From Streptomyces sp. NBC_01485 (lineage in GTDB: Bacteria > Actinomycetota > Actinomycetes > Streptomycetales > Streptomycetaceae): 64,000 nt of DNA. Shown here piece by piece: positions 56,459-64,000 of the stretch. Below the pieces are notes generated by a model. That model was given only the letters and a program-made list of their open reading frames with translations, did not search any database and was not told the DNA's origin. The first letter of the stretch is position 1; each line of letters starts with the position of its first letter. The DNA lies in the NCBI RefSeq assembly GCF_036227125.1, contig NZ_CP109435.1, positions 3,038,001 through 3,102,000 of the forward strand. The letters run 5' to 3'. The position numbers were made by a program, and so were the translations under genes.

Positions 56459-59400
56459 TCACCGGCCACGGTGGGCGCGGTTGAGGGAGAGGGTTGTCTC
56501 GCCGCCTCGGTTACGGCTGGCCAATTGCGGCGAGGGGAGATTCTTGGCCCGAAGCCGCTGTCGTACCGCGCTGTACAGCGAATCCACGGAAATCAGCTCA
56601 GGTCCGTCGCTCAGGCCCTCACGCAGGACGTTGATGAGTTCTCCGGTGAACGCCGTGTACCTCCCTCCAGCCGGAGCCATCGCGCTCCGGTCGGTCGCCG
56701 CCATCACAACAGTGTCAGCGGTGTCCACATCGATGACGAGGGAACCACCGGACTCAGTGCGCAGGGCTGAACCGCTGTAACAACAGTCCAGGATGACGAT
56801 CTTGTTGCGGGCTCGGCTGTTGCGCAGCACACTTCGGATGTGGTCGTACGGCAGCGCTGTGTAAGTCCGGTCCGGATGGGTCCGGCCCACCGCCAGACTC
56901 AGTCCTCCCGAATACGGTTGGAGCAGACTGTGCCCGGCGAAGTACACCAGCAAAGTGTCCCTGGCAGACTCGGCCGCCTCGTGGACGGCATCCAGGATCA
57001 CCATATCGCTCGCCGGATTCTCCAGCACGGCGGTGCGGTCCGGGGCAAAGGCCCCTCCCCACGGATCCGTCAGCAGTGCTGCCAGGTCACGGAGCCCGCT
57101 CACCACCTGCGGCAGGTCCGGCAGCTCTTCGTAGACTCCGGCTCCGATCAGGACCGCGTTCGAGCCGTCGCGGGCGGGAAATCCGGAAGGCAGGGGGCGT
57201 TCGGGCAGGGACGGTTGCAGCCAGGCCCAGGCCCGGTAGTTCTTGAGGTCCACCCGCACGCGCTGGAGTCGTCCGTGCAGGGCGGGCACGCTCTCGTAGA
57301 GCGGCTCGGACACGATGAGCGCGAACTCCTCCGGGGCGTGCGGGGTTTGCGTCGTCTCTCGCAGCAGGGGCGAGTCGAGGAGCCGACGAGTGCGGTGCAC
57401 CACCTCCCCCACGAGACCGTCCGTGTGCGGGGCGACCGTGCCCTGATCCATGGCCACCCGCAGACGCATGAGTGGTCGCTCTCCTCCAGACCTGTTTCTC
57501 AGGCCCTCGCGCAGGCCATCGAGGAAGCCGGGGACGGCTGTTGTCTCGTCCGCTCCAAGGGGCAGAACGAGGAGGACGCCGTCACCGCCGTCCGTCAGGA
57601 CACCCGCATCAGGGGAGACTCCGGCCGCCCGCAGCGCGTGGGTGACGACCGTCAGCATGGCCTCCCGCTGTCTGGGCTGCTCCTCAGCAGCCAGCAGCCC
57701 GAACCCCGCCACGTCGACGGCGACGCACACCCGTCGGGCGGCGCTTGTCCGCATGTCGGGCAGCAGCATCGGCTGGAAGCGCAGCCCGATGACCGGTGCC
57801 GCGCCCGATTGCCAGGTGGGGGGAGCCCAGTAGGCGACGCACTCGTCGATCGGCACCGGCCCGCCACGGTTCGCGCCGTCGTCCAGGGCCACGAGGAAGG
57901 CCACCGGAGCGAGCTCTCCCGGCTCGCCGAGAGTCCGTGGGGTATCGGTGAAAGCCGACCATGTGAAAGGGGAGCTGCTGCGCTCGACGTCCACGGGGTA
58001 GCAATGGCCGTCGGCGCGCCACACCAGGTCGTTCCGAGGCACGTCGCGTGGCCCACGCGGGATCTCACGGTCGAGGGCGAGCCCTCGCGCGTCGAGGAAG
58101 TGCCCCAGATCCTCGACGAGCGCTCTCTCGAACCGCCGTTGCTCGGTCGGTCTCTGGAGGTACATGAGCAGGTGCAGGAACAACAGCTCCGCGTCCTGCG
58201 GAACCTCCCACGACCGCAACGCATCGCGCACGCGGTTGAACACCGACGTGAAGGCCGGCGGGGACAGCAGCAACGCCGCTTCGACGTACTGCTCACTCAG
58301 GCGTCCTCTGGTGTCGGCGGGCGGCTCCTGCCTGAGGTCGGCGACCATGCCCAGGAGGTCTGTGACAAAACCCCACCAAGGAATGGCGATGCCGTTGAAG
58401 TAGCGGGCGAGTTCATCAGGCGTCAGGGCGTGCCGGACGGCGAACCCGTGCTCATGGCTGCCCAACGCCTCGTACAACAACCGCAGCGACTCGCCCAGCC
58501 CCTCGCTCGACACCCACCCGGAGGTCTCGCCGGCGGAGGGCGAGAGGACCACCGAGTCGGAGACGTCAGGGGCGGCCGGCCAGGTCGGCAGCAGCCCCAG
58601 GCGTGCCTGAAGCGCGGGGCCGAGGTACGCGAACGGCAGGGCGGACCCGGGACCTTCTCGGACTCCCCTGGGGTCCACGGGCCACGCGGGGAAGTCCGAG
58701 GACAGGCCGACCAAGGACTCGATGCGTTTTCCCACCCGACGGCTGCAGTCGATGAGTTCGGCGGTGGGGACCGCGTCGAGGAGCAGATCCTTCGCCTCCG
58801 CTGTGAAGTCGAACAAGGGGTGACGCCCGGTGAACTGGGCGCCCCGGGTCGGCGGAAGCGGCCGCATCAGCCCGCCGAGCATCACCTCGGCCAACGGAGC
58901 CGCCCCACGGCGTTGATCGAGGCAGGCTTGGACAAGTTGCATCACCGGCACGGTCACCGGGGCCATGGCCGCCAGATGCGCGGCCAAGCGCAGCGCCTCG
59001 GGTGAGGCGGCCCGGCCGAAGCCGTCTGCGGAGACGGCCGTGTCGTCGGCGCGGGTCGAGGTCCGGTGAGGTGTCCACAGGCGCACCGGGACGGGCCGTC
59101 CGACGATGGTGTTCACGGCTGCCCAGGTGGCGAAACCGGCTGGTGTGAGCTCCAGAACGGGGACGGGGACCGCCGGGGCGGGCGCGACGCTCGGAGGCAG
59201 TACCTGATCCGTCGGCTGCCAGTGATGGTTCGGTGCGCCCGGCCGGGGTGAGGTGACCTGCCAGGTCTCCGCCCGTACACCGGATCCGGCCCAGAGCCGC
59301 CGCGGCAGCGTGTGGATCACGGCCGTCGGGCCCTTTCTGGCCCACCCCTCCAGCACAGGGCGCATGCGTCCGTCACGCCACGCGGCCGCCGCGCCGTCGG

Positions 59401-60151
59401 TCACCACGAGCACCATGGTCCGCCCGGAAGTGTCCGACAGGGACCCGGTCGCCCGGGTCGCCGAGGCGGTGGTCCACGGGCGTCCGAGCCGCACCGCGGT
59501 ACCGGGCCCGTAACGGATCTGGTGGGTCTCCACCTGCCGGAACGCCCCGCTGCGCTCGAAGAGGCCCTTGAGCTCGGCGCACTGGCGCTCCCACAGGAGC
59601 ATCGACATGCCGCCGTCGATGACCAGGGCGAGCCGCAGCCATCGCTCCGGCTGTGGCCGCAGGACTATGTGCCGAGTTCGGGTGTCCGCTTGCACGGTGA
59701 CCGTCGCCGCTTCGTCGAGTTCGCTGTGCCGATGACTCGGAATGGTCCGCTTCAGCGGTCGCAGGGCCCTGCCGAGCGCCAGTACCGAGGCCAGTGCCCT
59801 GTCCCCGGGCGCCCACAGGGCCTCGGCCGGCACTTCGCCGGCGCCGGGACCGGAGGTCACGCCGATGTACTGCGCCCGCTCGCGCACGGGCTTCGCCCCC
59901 GCTTCCGGATCCTCGCTTCCGGAAGGCGGGGCGGTGCGGGCGGACGGCTCCCGCTCCGGCTCGGCATGGGCGTCCGGCGGCACGGCGTCGGCCTCACGGA
60001 TCGGCGGGACCAGGTCGGGAGGGGCATGGGCGGCGAGGGGCGCGGCCGAGCCGGACGGGATCCGTGGGGCGAGCCAGAGAACGTCGAGGAGATCCTCCTG
60101 ATCCATCGGCAGGCCGGCGGCCGCGAGGACGTCCCGCAGTTCCTGGAACAT
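56459..60151 (-). CDS. SAV_2336 N-terminal / vWA-like / nucleotide cyclase-like / caspase-like fusion
   Basis: A 1230-residue multidomain protein. Residues 1-35 are the SAV_2336-type N-terminus (ELRDVLAAAGLPMDQEDLLDVL). Residues about 165-300 resemble a vWA domain with a degenerate metal site (ALVIDGGMSMLLW) and VVTDG. Residues 330-690 are helical and unassigned. Residues about 806-985 resemble a class III nucleotide cyclase: DVAGF with Asp813, DGGDGVLLVLP with Asp857 and the GEVVHRTRRLLD helix with Arg923. Residues about 995-1220 are a caspase-like protease with His1074 (FAGHS) and Cys1123/1124 (ILDCCYSG). It begins 3 nt after the ATPase gene. It is probably the effector and regulator of a conflict system. 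Confidence 0.85.
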   Translation of the reverse strand: MFQELRDVLAAAGLPMDQEDLLDVLWLAPRIPSGSAAPLAAHAPPDLVPPIREADAVPPDAHAEPEREPSARTAPPSGSEDPEAGAKPVRERAQYIGVTSGPGAGEVPAEALWAPGDRALASVLALGRALRPLKRTIPSHRHSELDEAATVTVQADTRTRHIVLRPQPERWLRLALVIDGGMSMLLWERQCAELKGLFERSGAFRQVETHQIRYGPGTAVRLGRPWTTASATRATGSLSDTSGRTMVLVVTDGAAAAWRDGRMRPVLEGWARKGPTAVIHTLPRRLWAGSGVRAETWQVTSPRPGAPNHHWQPTDQVLPPSVAPAPAVPVPVLELTPAGFATWAAVNTIVGRPVPVRLWTPHRTSTRADDTAVSADGFGRAASPEALRLAAHLAAMAPVTVPVMQLVQACLDQRRGAAPLAEVMLGGLMRPLPPTRGAQFTGRHPLFDFTAEAKDLLLDAVPTAELIDCSRRVGKRIESLVGLSSDFPAWPVDPRGVREGPGSALPFAYLGPALQARLGLLPTWPAAPDVSDSVVLSPSAGETSGWVSSEGLGESLRLLYEALGSHEHGFAVRHALTPDELARYFNGIAIPWWGFVTDLLGMVADLRQEPPADTRGRLSEQYVEAALLLSPPAFTSVFNRVRDALRSWEVPQDAELLFLHLLMYLQRPTEQRRFERALVEDLGHFLDARGLALDREIPRGPRDVPRNDLVWRADGHCYPVDVERSSSPFTWSAFTDTPRTLGEPGELAPVAFLVALDDGANRGGPVPIDECVAYWAPPTWQSGAAPVIGLRFQPMLLPDMRTSAARRVCVAVDVAGFGLLAAEEQPRQREAMLTVVTHALRAAGVSPDAGVLTDGGDGVLLVLPLGADETTAVPGFLDGLREGLRNRSGGERPLMRLRVAMDQGTVAPHTDGLVGEVVHRTRRLLDSPLLRETTQTPHAPEEFALIVSEPLYESVPALHGRLQRVRVDLKNYRAWAWLQPSLPERPLPSGFPARDGSNAVLIGAGVYEELPDLPQVVSGLRDLAALLTDPWGGAFAPDRTAVLENPASDMVILDAVHEAAESARDTLLVYFAGHSLLQPYSGGLSLAVGRTHPDRTYTALPYDHIRSVLRNSRARNKIVILDCCYSGSALRTESGGSLVIDVDTADTVVMAATDRSAMAPAGGRYTAFTGELINVLREGLSDGPELISVDSLYSAVRQRLRAKNLPSPQLASRNRGGETTLSLNRAHRGR

Positions 60152-60154
60152 GGC

Positions 60155-61162
60155 TCAGCGGTCCGCGTTGAGCCGGTGCAGCACGGTCCCCAACAGGCCG
60201 TCGGTGGCCAGCCGGGCCCCTCCGTTGCGCAGGAACACCGCGTTGAGAAGCTGATCGGTGGCGAGTTCTCCCACGGCCCGCTGTTCCAAAAACTTCCCCA
60301 CCAGATCGTCGGCGTCGGCGAGGGCGTCCGGACCGAGGTGCCCGGTGATGATCTTGCGCAGGCGGGTCCTGTCCGGATCGCCGAGGTGCAGGGGCAGGCA
60401 CCGGCGCCGGAACGCAGGGGGAAAGTCCCGTTCACCGTTGCTGGTGATGACGACGAGGGGGAACTGCGTGCACCGCACCATCCCCCTTCGCACCCTCGCC
60501 CGCTGATGCCGGTCGGCAGTGAGCACGTCGACAACCGACTGCTCATCGCGCAGCCTGGACAGTTCCGGGATCTCGAAACTGCCCTCCTCGAAAACCGTGA
60601 GGAGGTCGTTCGGCAGGTCGACGTCCCCCTTGTCGAGTTCGTCCACGAGCAGTACCCGGGGGCGTGGAGTGGGGACGAGCGCCGTGCCCACCGGACCCAG
60701 CCGGAGGAAGGAGCCGATGTCGGGCGGAGTCGCCTTGGAAGCCCCGGGCAGACTGCTCTCCTGGAGCCGCCCGATGGCGTCGTAGCGGTACAGCGCCTCC
60801 TGGAGCGTGGACCGGCTGTTGACGGGCCAGTGAAGAACCGGTCCCAGCTCCAGCTCGTACGCGATGGCGGCCGCGAGCGAGGACTTGCCGGTTCCTGGGT
60901 GTCCGGTGACGAGCAGGGGCCGACGCAGGTGAATGGCCGCATTGACCACGTCCGTGTCCGCCCGGTCGATCACGTAGTGGGGTGGGGTCTCACCCCCCGG
61001 AGCAAGCTCGCCCTCTGCGTCCGCGAAACGGCGCCAGGGCGGGGCGTCGGGAATCCTGGCGCGGTGCTGCCTGCCATCCCCTCGAAAGATCTGCCAGTCC
61101 TCGTCCTCGAAGACAGGACCGGTCACCGTGGAGGCGTCCGCCTCAGTCGGCTGCTGCGTCAT
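60155..61162 (-). CDS. MoxR-type AAA+ ATPase
   Basis: A 335-residue AAA+ ATPase. After an N-terminal segment DEDWQIFRGDG, the Walker A motif is GHPGTGKSS (87-95), Walker B VLLVDELDKGD (about 170-180) and sensor 1 VVITSNGERDFPPAFRRR with its arginine finger region. The short lid domain follows. MoxR ATPases of this type act with vWA proteins as remodelling chaperones. The start overlaps the upstream VMAP-like gene by one base (TGATG), and the next gene starts 3 nt after its stop. It should be the NTP-dependent licensing component of the operon. Confidence 0.92.
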   Translation of the reverse strand: MTQQPTEADASTVTGPVFEDEDWQIFRGDGRQHRARIPDAPPWRRFADAEGELAPGGETPPHYVIDRADTDVVNAAIHLRRPLLVTGHPGTGKSSLAAAIAYELELGPVLHWPVNSRSTLQEALYRYDAIGRLQESSLPGASKATPPDIGSFLRLGPVGTALVPTPRPRVLLVDELDKGDVDLPNDLLTVFEEGSFEIPELSRLRDEQSVVDVLTADRHQRARVRRGMVRCTQFPLVVITSNGERDFPPAFRRRCLPLHLGDPDRTRLRKIITGHLGPDALADADDLVGKFLEQRAVGELATDQLLNAVFLRNGGARLATDGLLGTVLHRLNADR

Positions 61163-63471
61163 CAGGAACTCGCTTCATCGGAGGCGGACGGTTCGGTCAG
61201 TGACAGCACAGGCGGCAGCGGGCGGTCGGCGTCCTCCAGCAACACGGCCGGGCGTACGGGGTGAGCCGCGCCGTCTCTACAGGCCCTCGCGCGGTAGTCA
61301 CGCACCCGCCAGGGCAGCCCGTCCACGGGCGCCTGGGGGCTCAACGGGTCGAAGTGCGCGTTCGGGACCTGTCCCGGTGCCTCTCGGTCCCACAGCACGA
61401 CGGGGTAGCCGAGGAGGAGTGCGGCCCGGACCAGGCGGTCCCGGTTGGACGGGCCTGCCCGCACCACGGCACGGGCCGCGTCGATGTCCTCCTTCAGCGC
61501 CCCGTAGGCCGCGTAACCCTCGGCGTGCCGGTCGTCGAGATAGATCACCGTGTCGTTGTGGCGCCCGGCCCAGCGGCGTTTCAGTTCCGCCCGACGCTGC
61601 TTCTCACGCTCGGGCGAGGCCAACGGGAAGGAGCGCAGCACCGTTTCCCACTCCACGCCGAGCAGAAAGGGCAACAGATCGTCGTCATCAGCGCCGTCCC
61701 AGGAGCCGACGGGCAGTTGCATGGCGTCCGGCTGCAACACGATCTCGACGACCGGAGTCATGTCGGTGATCGCGCCCAGTCTGTGTACGGCCGCCTCGAT
61801 AAGGCGCACCACACCCCGAGGAGGCGTGGGCGCGCCGCTCTGGTCGGGGGCCTGCATCAGCTCACCGGCACCCGTGTCGATCCAGATCACGCAGGCGAAG
61901 TGCGGTCCTTCGTCGCCGGCGGCGGTGTCCGACGTCTCGACGTGCACCTGGGCCACTACACGGGGCCGCCTCGTGGTCCCGCCCAGCGAGTCGGCCCAGG
62001 TCGTGGCATCCGCGCGCCGCTCGGCGAGTCCACCGTCGTCGACGCCCAGCCTGCGGGCCACGCGGTCTCCCCACTCGCGCAGTCCCGACCGGGCGACCGG
62101 CGTGGCCGCGGCGAGCAGCTCGGTGAAGCGGACGACGGCGGGAACCAGCTGTCTGCCGGGACGCACCATGCTCTGGCCGCCCGTGTACTCCTCGAAATGC
62201 GCCACACACGCCATGAGCTGGCCGACGGTGGGACCGTCCGGATCGGTCGGCGGCAGCCACGCCCGTTCTCCCGGCAGGGCGGCGCGTACCGCGGCGACCA
62301 CGTGGGACGTCGGCGGCAGCACCGACGCCCCGTCCAACAGTGCGCGCAGGGAGTCGTACTCCAGGGGAGACAGCAGACCGGGCACCCCGAGCGAGCGGGC
62401 CAACGCCAGAAACTCGTTCGCGGCCTCCCGGTCCTGGAGGTGGACCACCTCCACCACGGCCGCCATCGCCCGCTCCACCGTGTGCAGCGCGTGGGCGAGT
62501 TGATCGTCGGAGGGGCACTGCCCGAGTCCGGCATCCGGACACGCCGATGCGAGGTGCTCGACGCACCGCGCCCGCAGGTCCGCGTCGGTGAGCGTGTTGC
62601 GCAGGGCGATCCGGTCCCGTTCGGTCGACGCGGGCAAGGGCGGAGGGCACGGCGCAGCCAGCGACTCTTCGGAGCCGCCGAAGGTGCGAATGTGGAGACT
62701 GACCGGCGTCTGCCGGGGACCGCCCGCGCTGTGCAGGCCGCCGAACCGTACCTTGACGTGCTGGACGAGAGCGGTCAGATCCGGTCGCAGATCAGTGGCG
62801 TGCGCCTCCAGCCAGTCGAGTACGACGCGGGAGAAGACCCCACTGCCCAGCGCCGCGTCGTTCTCCGCGACCTGGCCGGGGGCAGCGGCGCACAACAGGA
62901 ACTGCTCGACGCCGCGCCGGGGAGCGGTGGGGAACGCGGCGACCGCGGGCCCGGTCGGCTGGTGATAGTGCTCCAGGAACGTCGCGCACGCGTCGAAGAT
63001 GAGCACCTGCTGCTTGAAGCCGAGCAGATCGTCGCGCTGGAGGTACTCGGTCAGGTTGGCCGTGTCGATGCAGCGTTTGTCCTTCATGGAGGCGTCGGGA
63101 CACAGCAGCAGGCGACGGTCGCCGTGGTCCAGGATCCCGTGGCTGCCCCAGAAGACGTACAGCAGATCACCGGCCCGCCCGTCGAGGCCGCTGGTGAAGG
63201 CGTCCATGAGCTCGTGCCGTGACGAGATCGAGCACCAGGTGAATTCGCCGGGCTCGCTGTGCGCCTCCAGCAAGCGCAGGCCCTCCTCCCCCGGTGCCAG
63301 GAGCAACTGGATGTTGGCGGCTGGCACACCGCCCTTGCTCAGCCACCGGGCGAAGCGCAGGCCGTCGCCCACGGCGCCGGGCAGATCCCAGTCCGGATGC
63401 CGGGGATACCGTTCCACGCCGACCACGACGGCGTGGATGCGCTCCGGCTCGACGACATTCAGCCCATCCAT
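61162..63471 (-). CDS. Caspase-like / VMAP-C domain protein
   Basis: A 769-residue protein. Residues 10-265 are a caspase-like (C14) protease with His111 (VFWGSHGIL) and Cys162 (IFDACATF). A helical stretch follows (about 285-480), probably an effector-associated domain plus a VMAP middle region. The C-terminal part (about 500-769) matches the vWA-MoxR-associated protein C-terminal domain: VAQVHVE, VVEIVLQPDAMQLPVGSW, PVVLWDRE, GLPWRVRDYRAR and the LLEDADRPLPP end. The ATG at 63471 overlaps the upstream hydrolase gene by 13 nt. In known ternary systems VMAP proteins link the sensor to an effector; here the protease is fused to it. Confidence 0.88.
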   Translation of the reverse strand: MDGLNVVEPERIHAVVVGVERYPRHPDWDLPGAVGDGLRFARWLSKGGVPAANIQLLLAPGEEGLRLLEAHSEPGEFTWCSISSRHELMDAFTSGLDGRAGDLLYVFWGSHGILDHGDRRLLLCPDASMKDKRCIDTANLTEYLQRDDLLGFKQQVLIFDACATFLEHYHQPTGPAVAAFPTAPRRGVEQFLLCAAAPGQVAENDAALGSGVFSRVVLDWLEAHATDLRPDLTALVQHVKVRFGGLHSAGGPRQTPVSLHIRTFGGSEESLAAPCPPPLPASTERDRIALRNTLTDADLRARCVEHLASACPDAGLGQCPSDDQLAHALHTVERAMAAVVEVVHLQDREAANEFLALARSLGVPGLLSPLEYDSLRALLDGASVLPPTSHVVAAVRAALPGERAWLPPTDPDGPTVGQLMACVAHFEEYTGGQSMVRPGRQLVPAVVRFTELLAAATPVARSGLREWGDRVARRLGVDDGGLAERRADATTWADSLGGTTRRPRVVAQVHVETSDTAAGDEGPHFACVIWIDTGAGELMQAPDQSGAPTPPRGVVRLIEAAVHRLGAITDMTPVVEIVLQPDAMQLPVGSWDGADDDDLLPFLLGVEWETVLRSFPLASPEREKQRRAELKRRWAGRHNDTVIYLDDRHAEGYAAYGALKEDIDAARAVVRAGPSNRDRLVRAALLLGYPVVLWDREAPGQVPNAHFDPLSPQAPVDGLPWRVRDYRARACRDGAAHPVRPAVLLEDADRPLPPVLSLTEPSASDEASS

Positions 63472-64000
63472 GTGCCGATGGCGTCCCAGACTCTACGGTT
63501 GGACCAGTACGCGCTGTGCGAGAACGGGAACGGTTGGCGGTTGTCGACCTCGTGGTCGGAGGCGTGTGCGGGGAACACCCGGGCGGCACTGAACGACAGC
63601 AGGTCGCGTCTGTCGTACAGATTCAACCAGCGCCTCGGAAAGTGCTCGGGCGGCATCTGCGGATGTTCGAGTGAGACCAGGGCGCCCGTCTCGTAGAAGA
63701 ACGGTGCCTGCGAACCGACGGTGATCAGTTGGTCGACCCTCTTGATCTCCTCCTGCATCATGAGGTCGACGCAGGCCACACCGCCGAGGCTGTGGGCGAT
63801 CACGGTGACGGCGTCCCCGGGCGCATGCTCGATGGTGCGCTTGATCAGCCGGCGCAGGGCGTGGCCACGGGCCTGGTAGCGCAGGATGTCGCCGACCGCA
63901 GGCAGGATCAGGCCGTCGTTGAGCGCGCCTCGTCGCCGCCGGGCCTGCCAGGACAGCGCGAGCAGGGCCGGCGTTGCGGCAGCCCTGGCCACTGTTCCGG
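63459..64000 (-). CDS. Alpha/beta hydrolase (lipase/esterase-like), C-terminal part
   Basis: The 5' end lies beyond the right edge; the last ~180 codons are present. The serine nucleophile elbow is AHSLGG in TVIAHSLGGVACVDLMM. An acid in LYDRRDLLSF and a late His in PFSHSAYW complete a plausible triad. The style (long Arg-rich helix before the elbow, HSLG) resembles lipase-type conflict-system hydrolases and GPI-inositol-deacylase-like proteins. Its stop overlaps the caspase/VMAP gene start by 13 nt, so it is the upstream visible member of the four-gene operon. It could attack membrane lipids or ester-linked substrates; this is inference. Confidence 0.8.
   Translation of the reverse strand, partial: GTVARAAATPALLALSWQARRRRGALNDGLILPAVGDILRYQARGHALRRLIKRTIEHAPGDAVTVIAHSLGGVACVDLMMQEEIKRVDQLITVGSQAPFFYETGALVSLEHPQMPPEHFPRRWLNLYDRRDLLSFSAARVFPAHASDHEVDNRQPFPFSHSAYWSNRRVWDAIGTWMG

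Noticed and set aside
1..64000. CRISPR arrays, tRNA or rRNA genes, integrases, transposases
   Set aside because: None seen by reading. The repeats found are short tandem arrays without spacers, and no cloverleaf was recognised, though a tRNA search tool was not available.

Overview
The window is chromosomal DNA of a Streptomyces species. The GC content is very high, with strong third-codon GC bias and long antisense shadow frames. GTG starts are common. Lineage-typical families are present: XRE/DUF5753 with DUF397 partners, class F sortase, SAV_2336-type proteins, excalibur proteins and a beta carbonic anhydrase paired with SulP. The run glyS - znuACB - zur, together with ppdK, dusB and nirBD, matches the conserved core gene order I know from Streptomyces coelicolor. 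No rRNA, tRNA, CRISPR array, integrase or transposase was seen.

Layout. 0-12.7 kb: the 5' part of dgt, a CbiX-type chelatase, small Streptomyces-specific proteins, an XRE/DUF397 pair facing a frameshifted ATP-binding gene, a VapBC module, a secreted M4 metalloprotease, a class F sortase with a secreted partner, a CPT-like kinase and a TSUP exporter. 12.7-22.7 kb: assimilatory nitrite reductase nirBD behind a candidate GlnR site, a two-component system, carbonic anhydrase coupled to a SulP transporter, and an SDR. 22.9-28.8 kb: small proteins, an epoxide-hydrolase-like enzyme, and a secreted-protein/ABC ATPase/FtsX permease cassette. 29-43 kb: pyruvate phosphate dikinase, a ROK repressor facing two glucan-type hydrolase genes, an LTA-synthase-like enzyme, dusB, a DHA2 transporter, and a deletion scar where two divergent genes lost their 5' halves. 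43-51.5 kb: a possibly membrane-tethered HTH protein, an unusual 27-bp hairpin, a two-gene envelope cassette, an aldo/keto reductase-TetR operon with a 36-bp palindromic operator, an EEP hydrolase, and a second XRE/DUF397 pair. 51.6-56.4 kb: glyS and the zinc uptake operon with its repressor Zur.

56.4-64 kb is the most notable region. It is a tightly packed minus-strand operon that runs out of the window: an alpha/beta hydrolase, a caspase-like/VMAP-C protein, a MoxR-type AAA+ ATPase, and a 1230-residue protein. I read that protein as SAV_2336 N-terminus, vWA-like, nucleotide-cyclase-like and caspase-like. The layout resembles the MoxR-vWA-VMAP ternary conflict systems described by comparative genomics, with two caspases and a possible cyclase module in one operon. 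It is the best candidate for an undescribed defence or programmed-death system here.

How the genes work together. CbiX may supply siroheme chemistry for NirB. Carbonic anhydrase and SulP would handle bicarbonate. ZnuACB imports zinc under Zur, and glyS is read divergently from that operon. ROK probably controls the glucan-hydrolase pair. The TetR protein probably represses its own operon through the palindrome.
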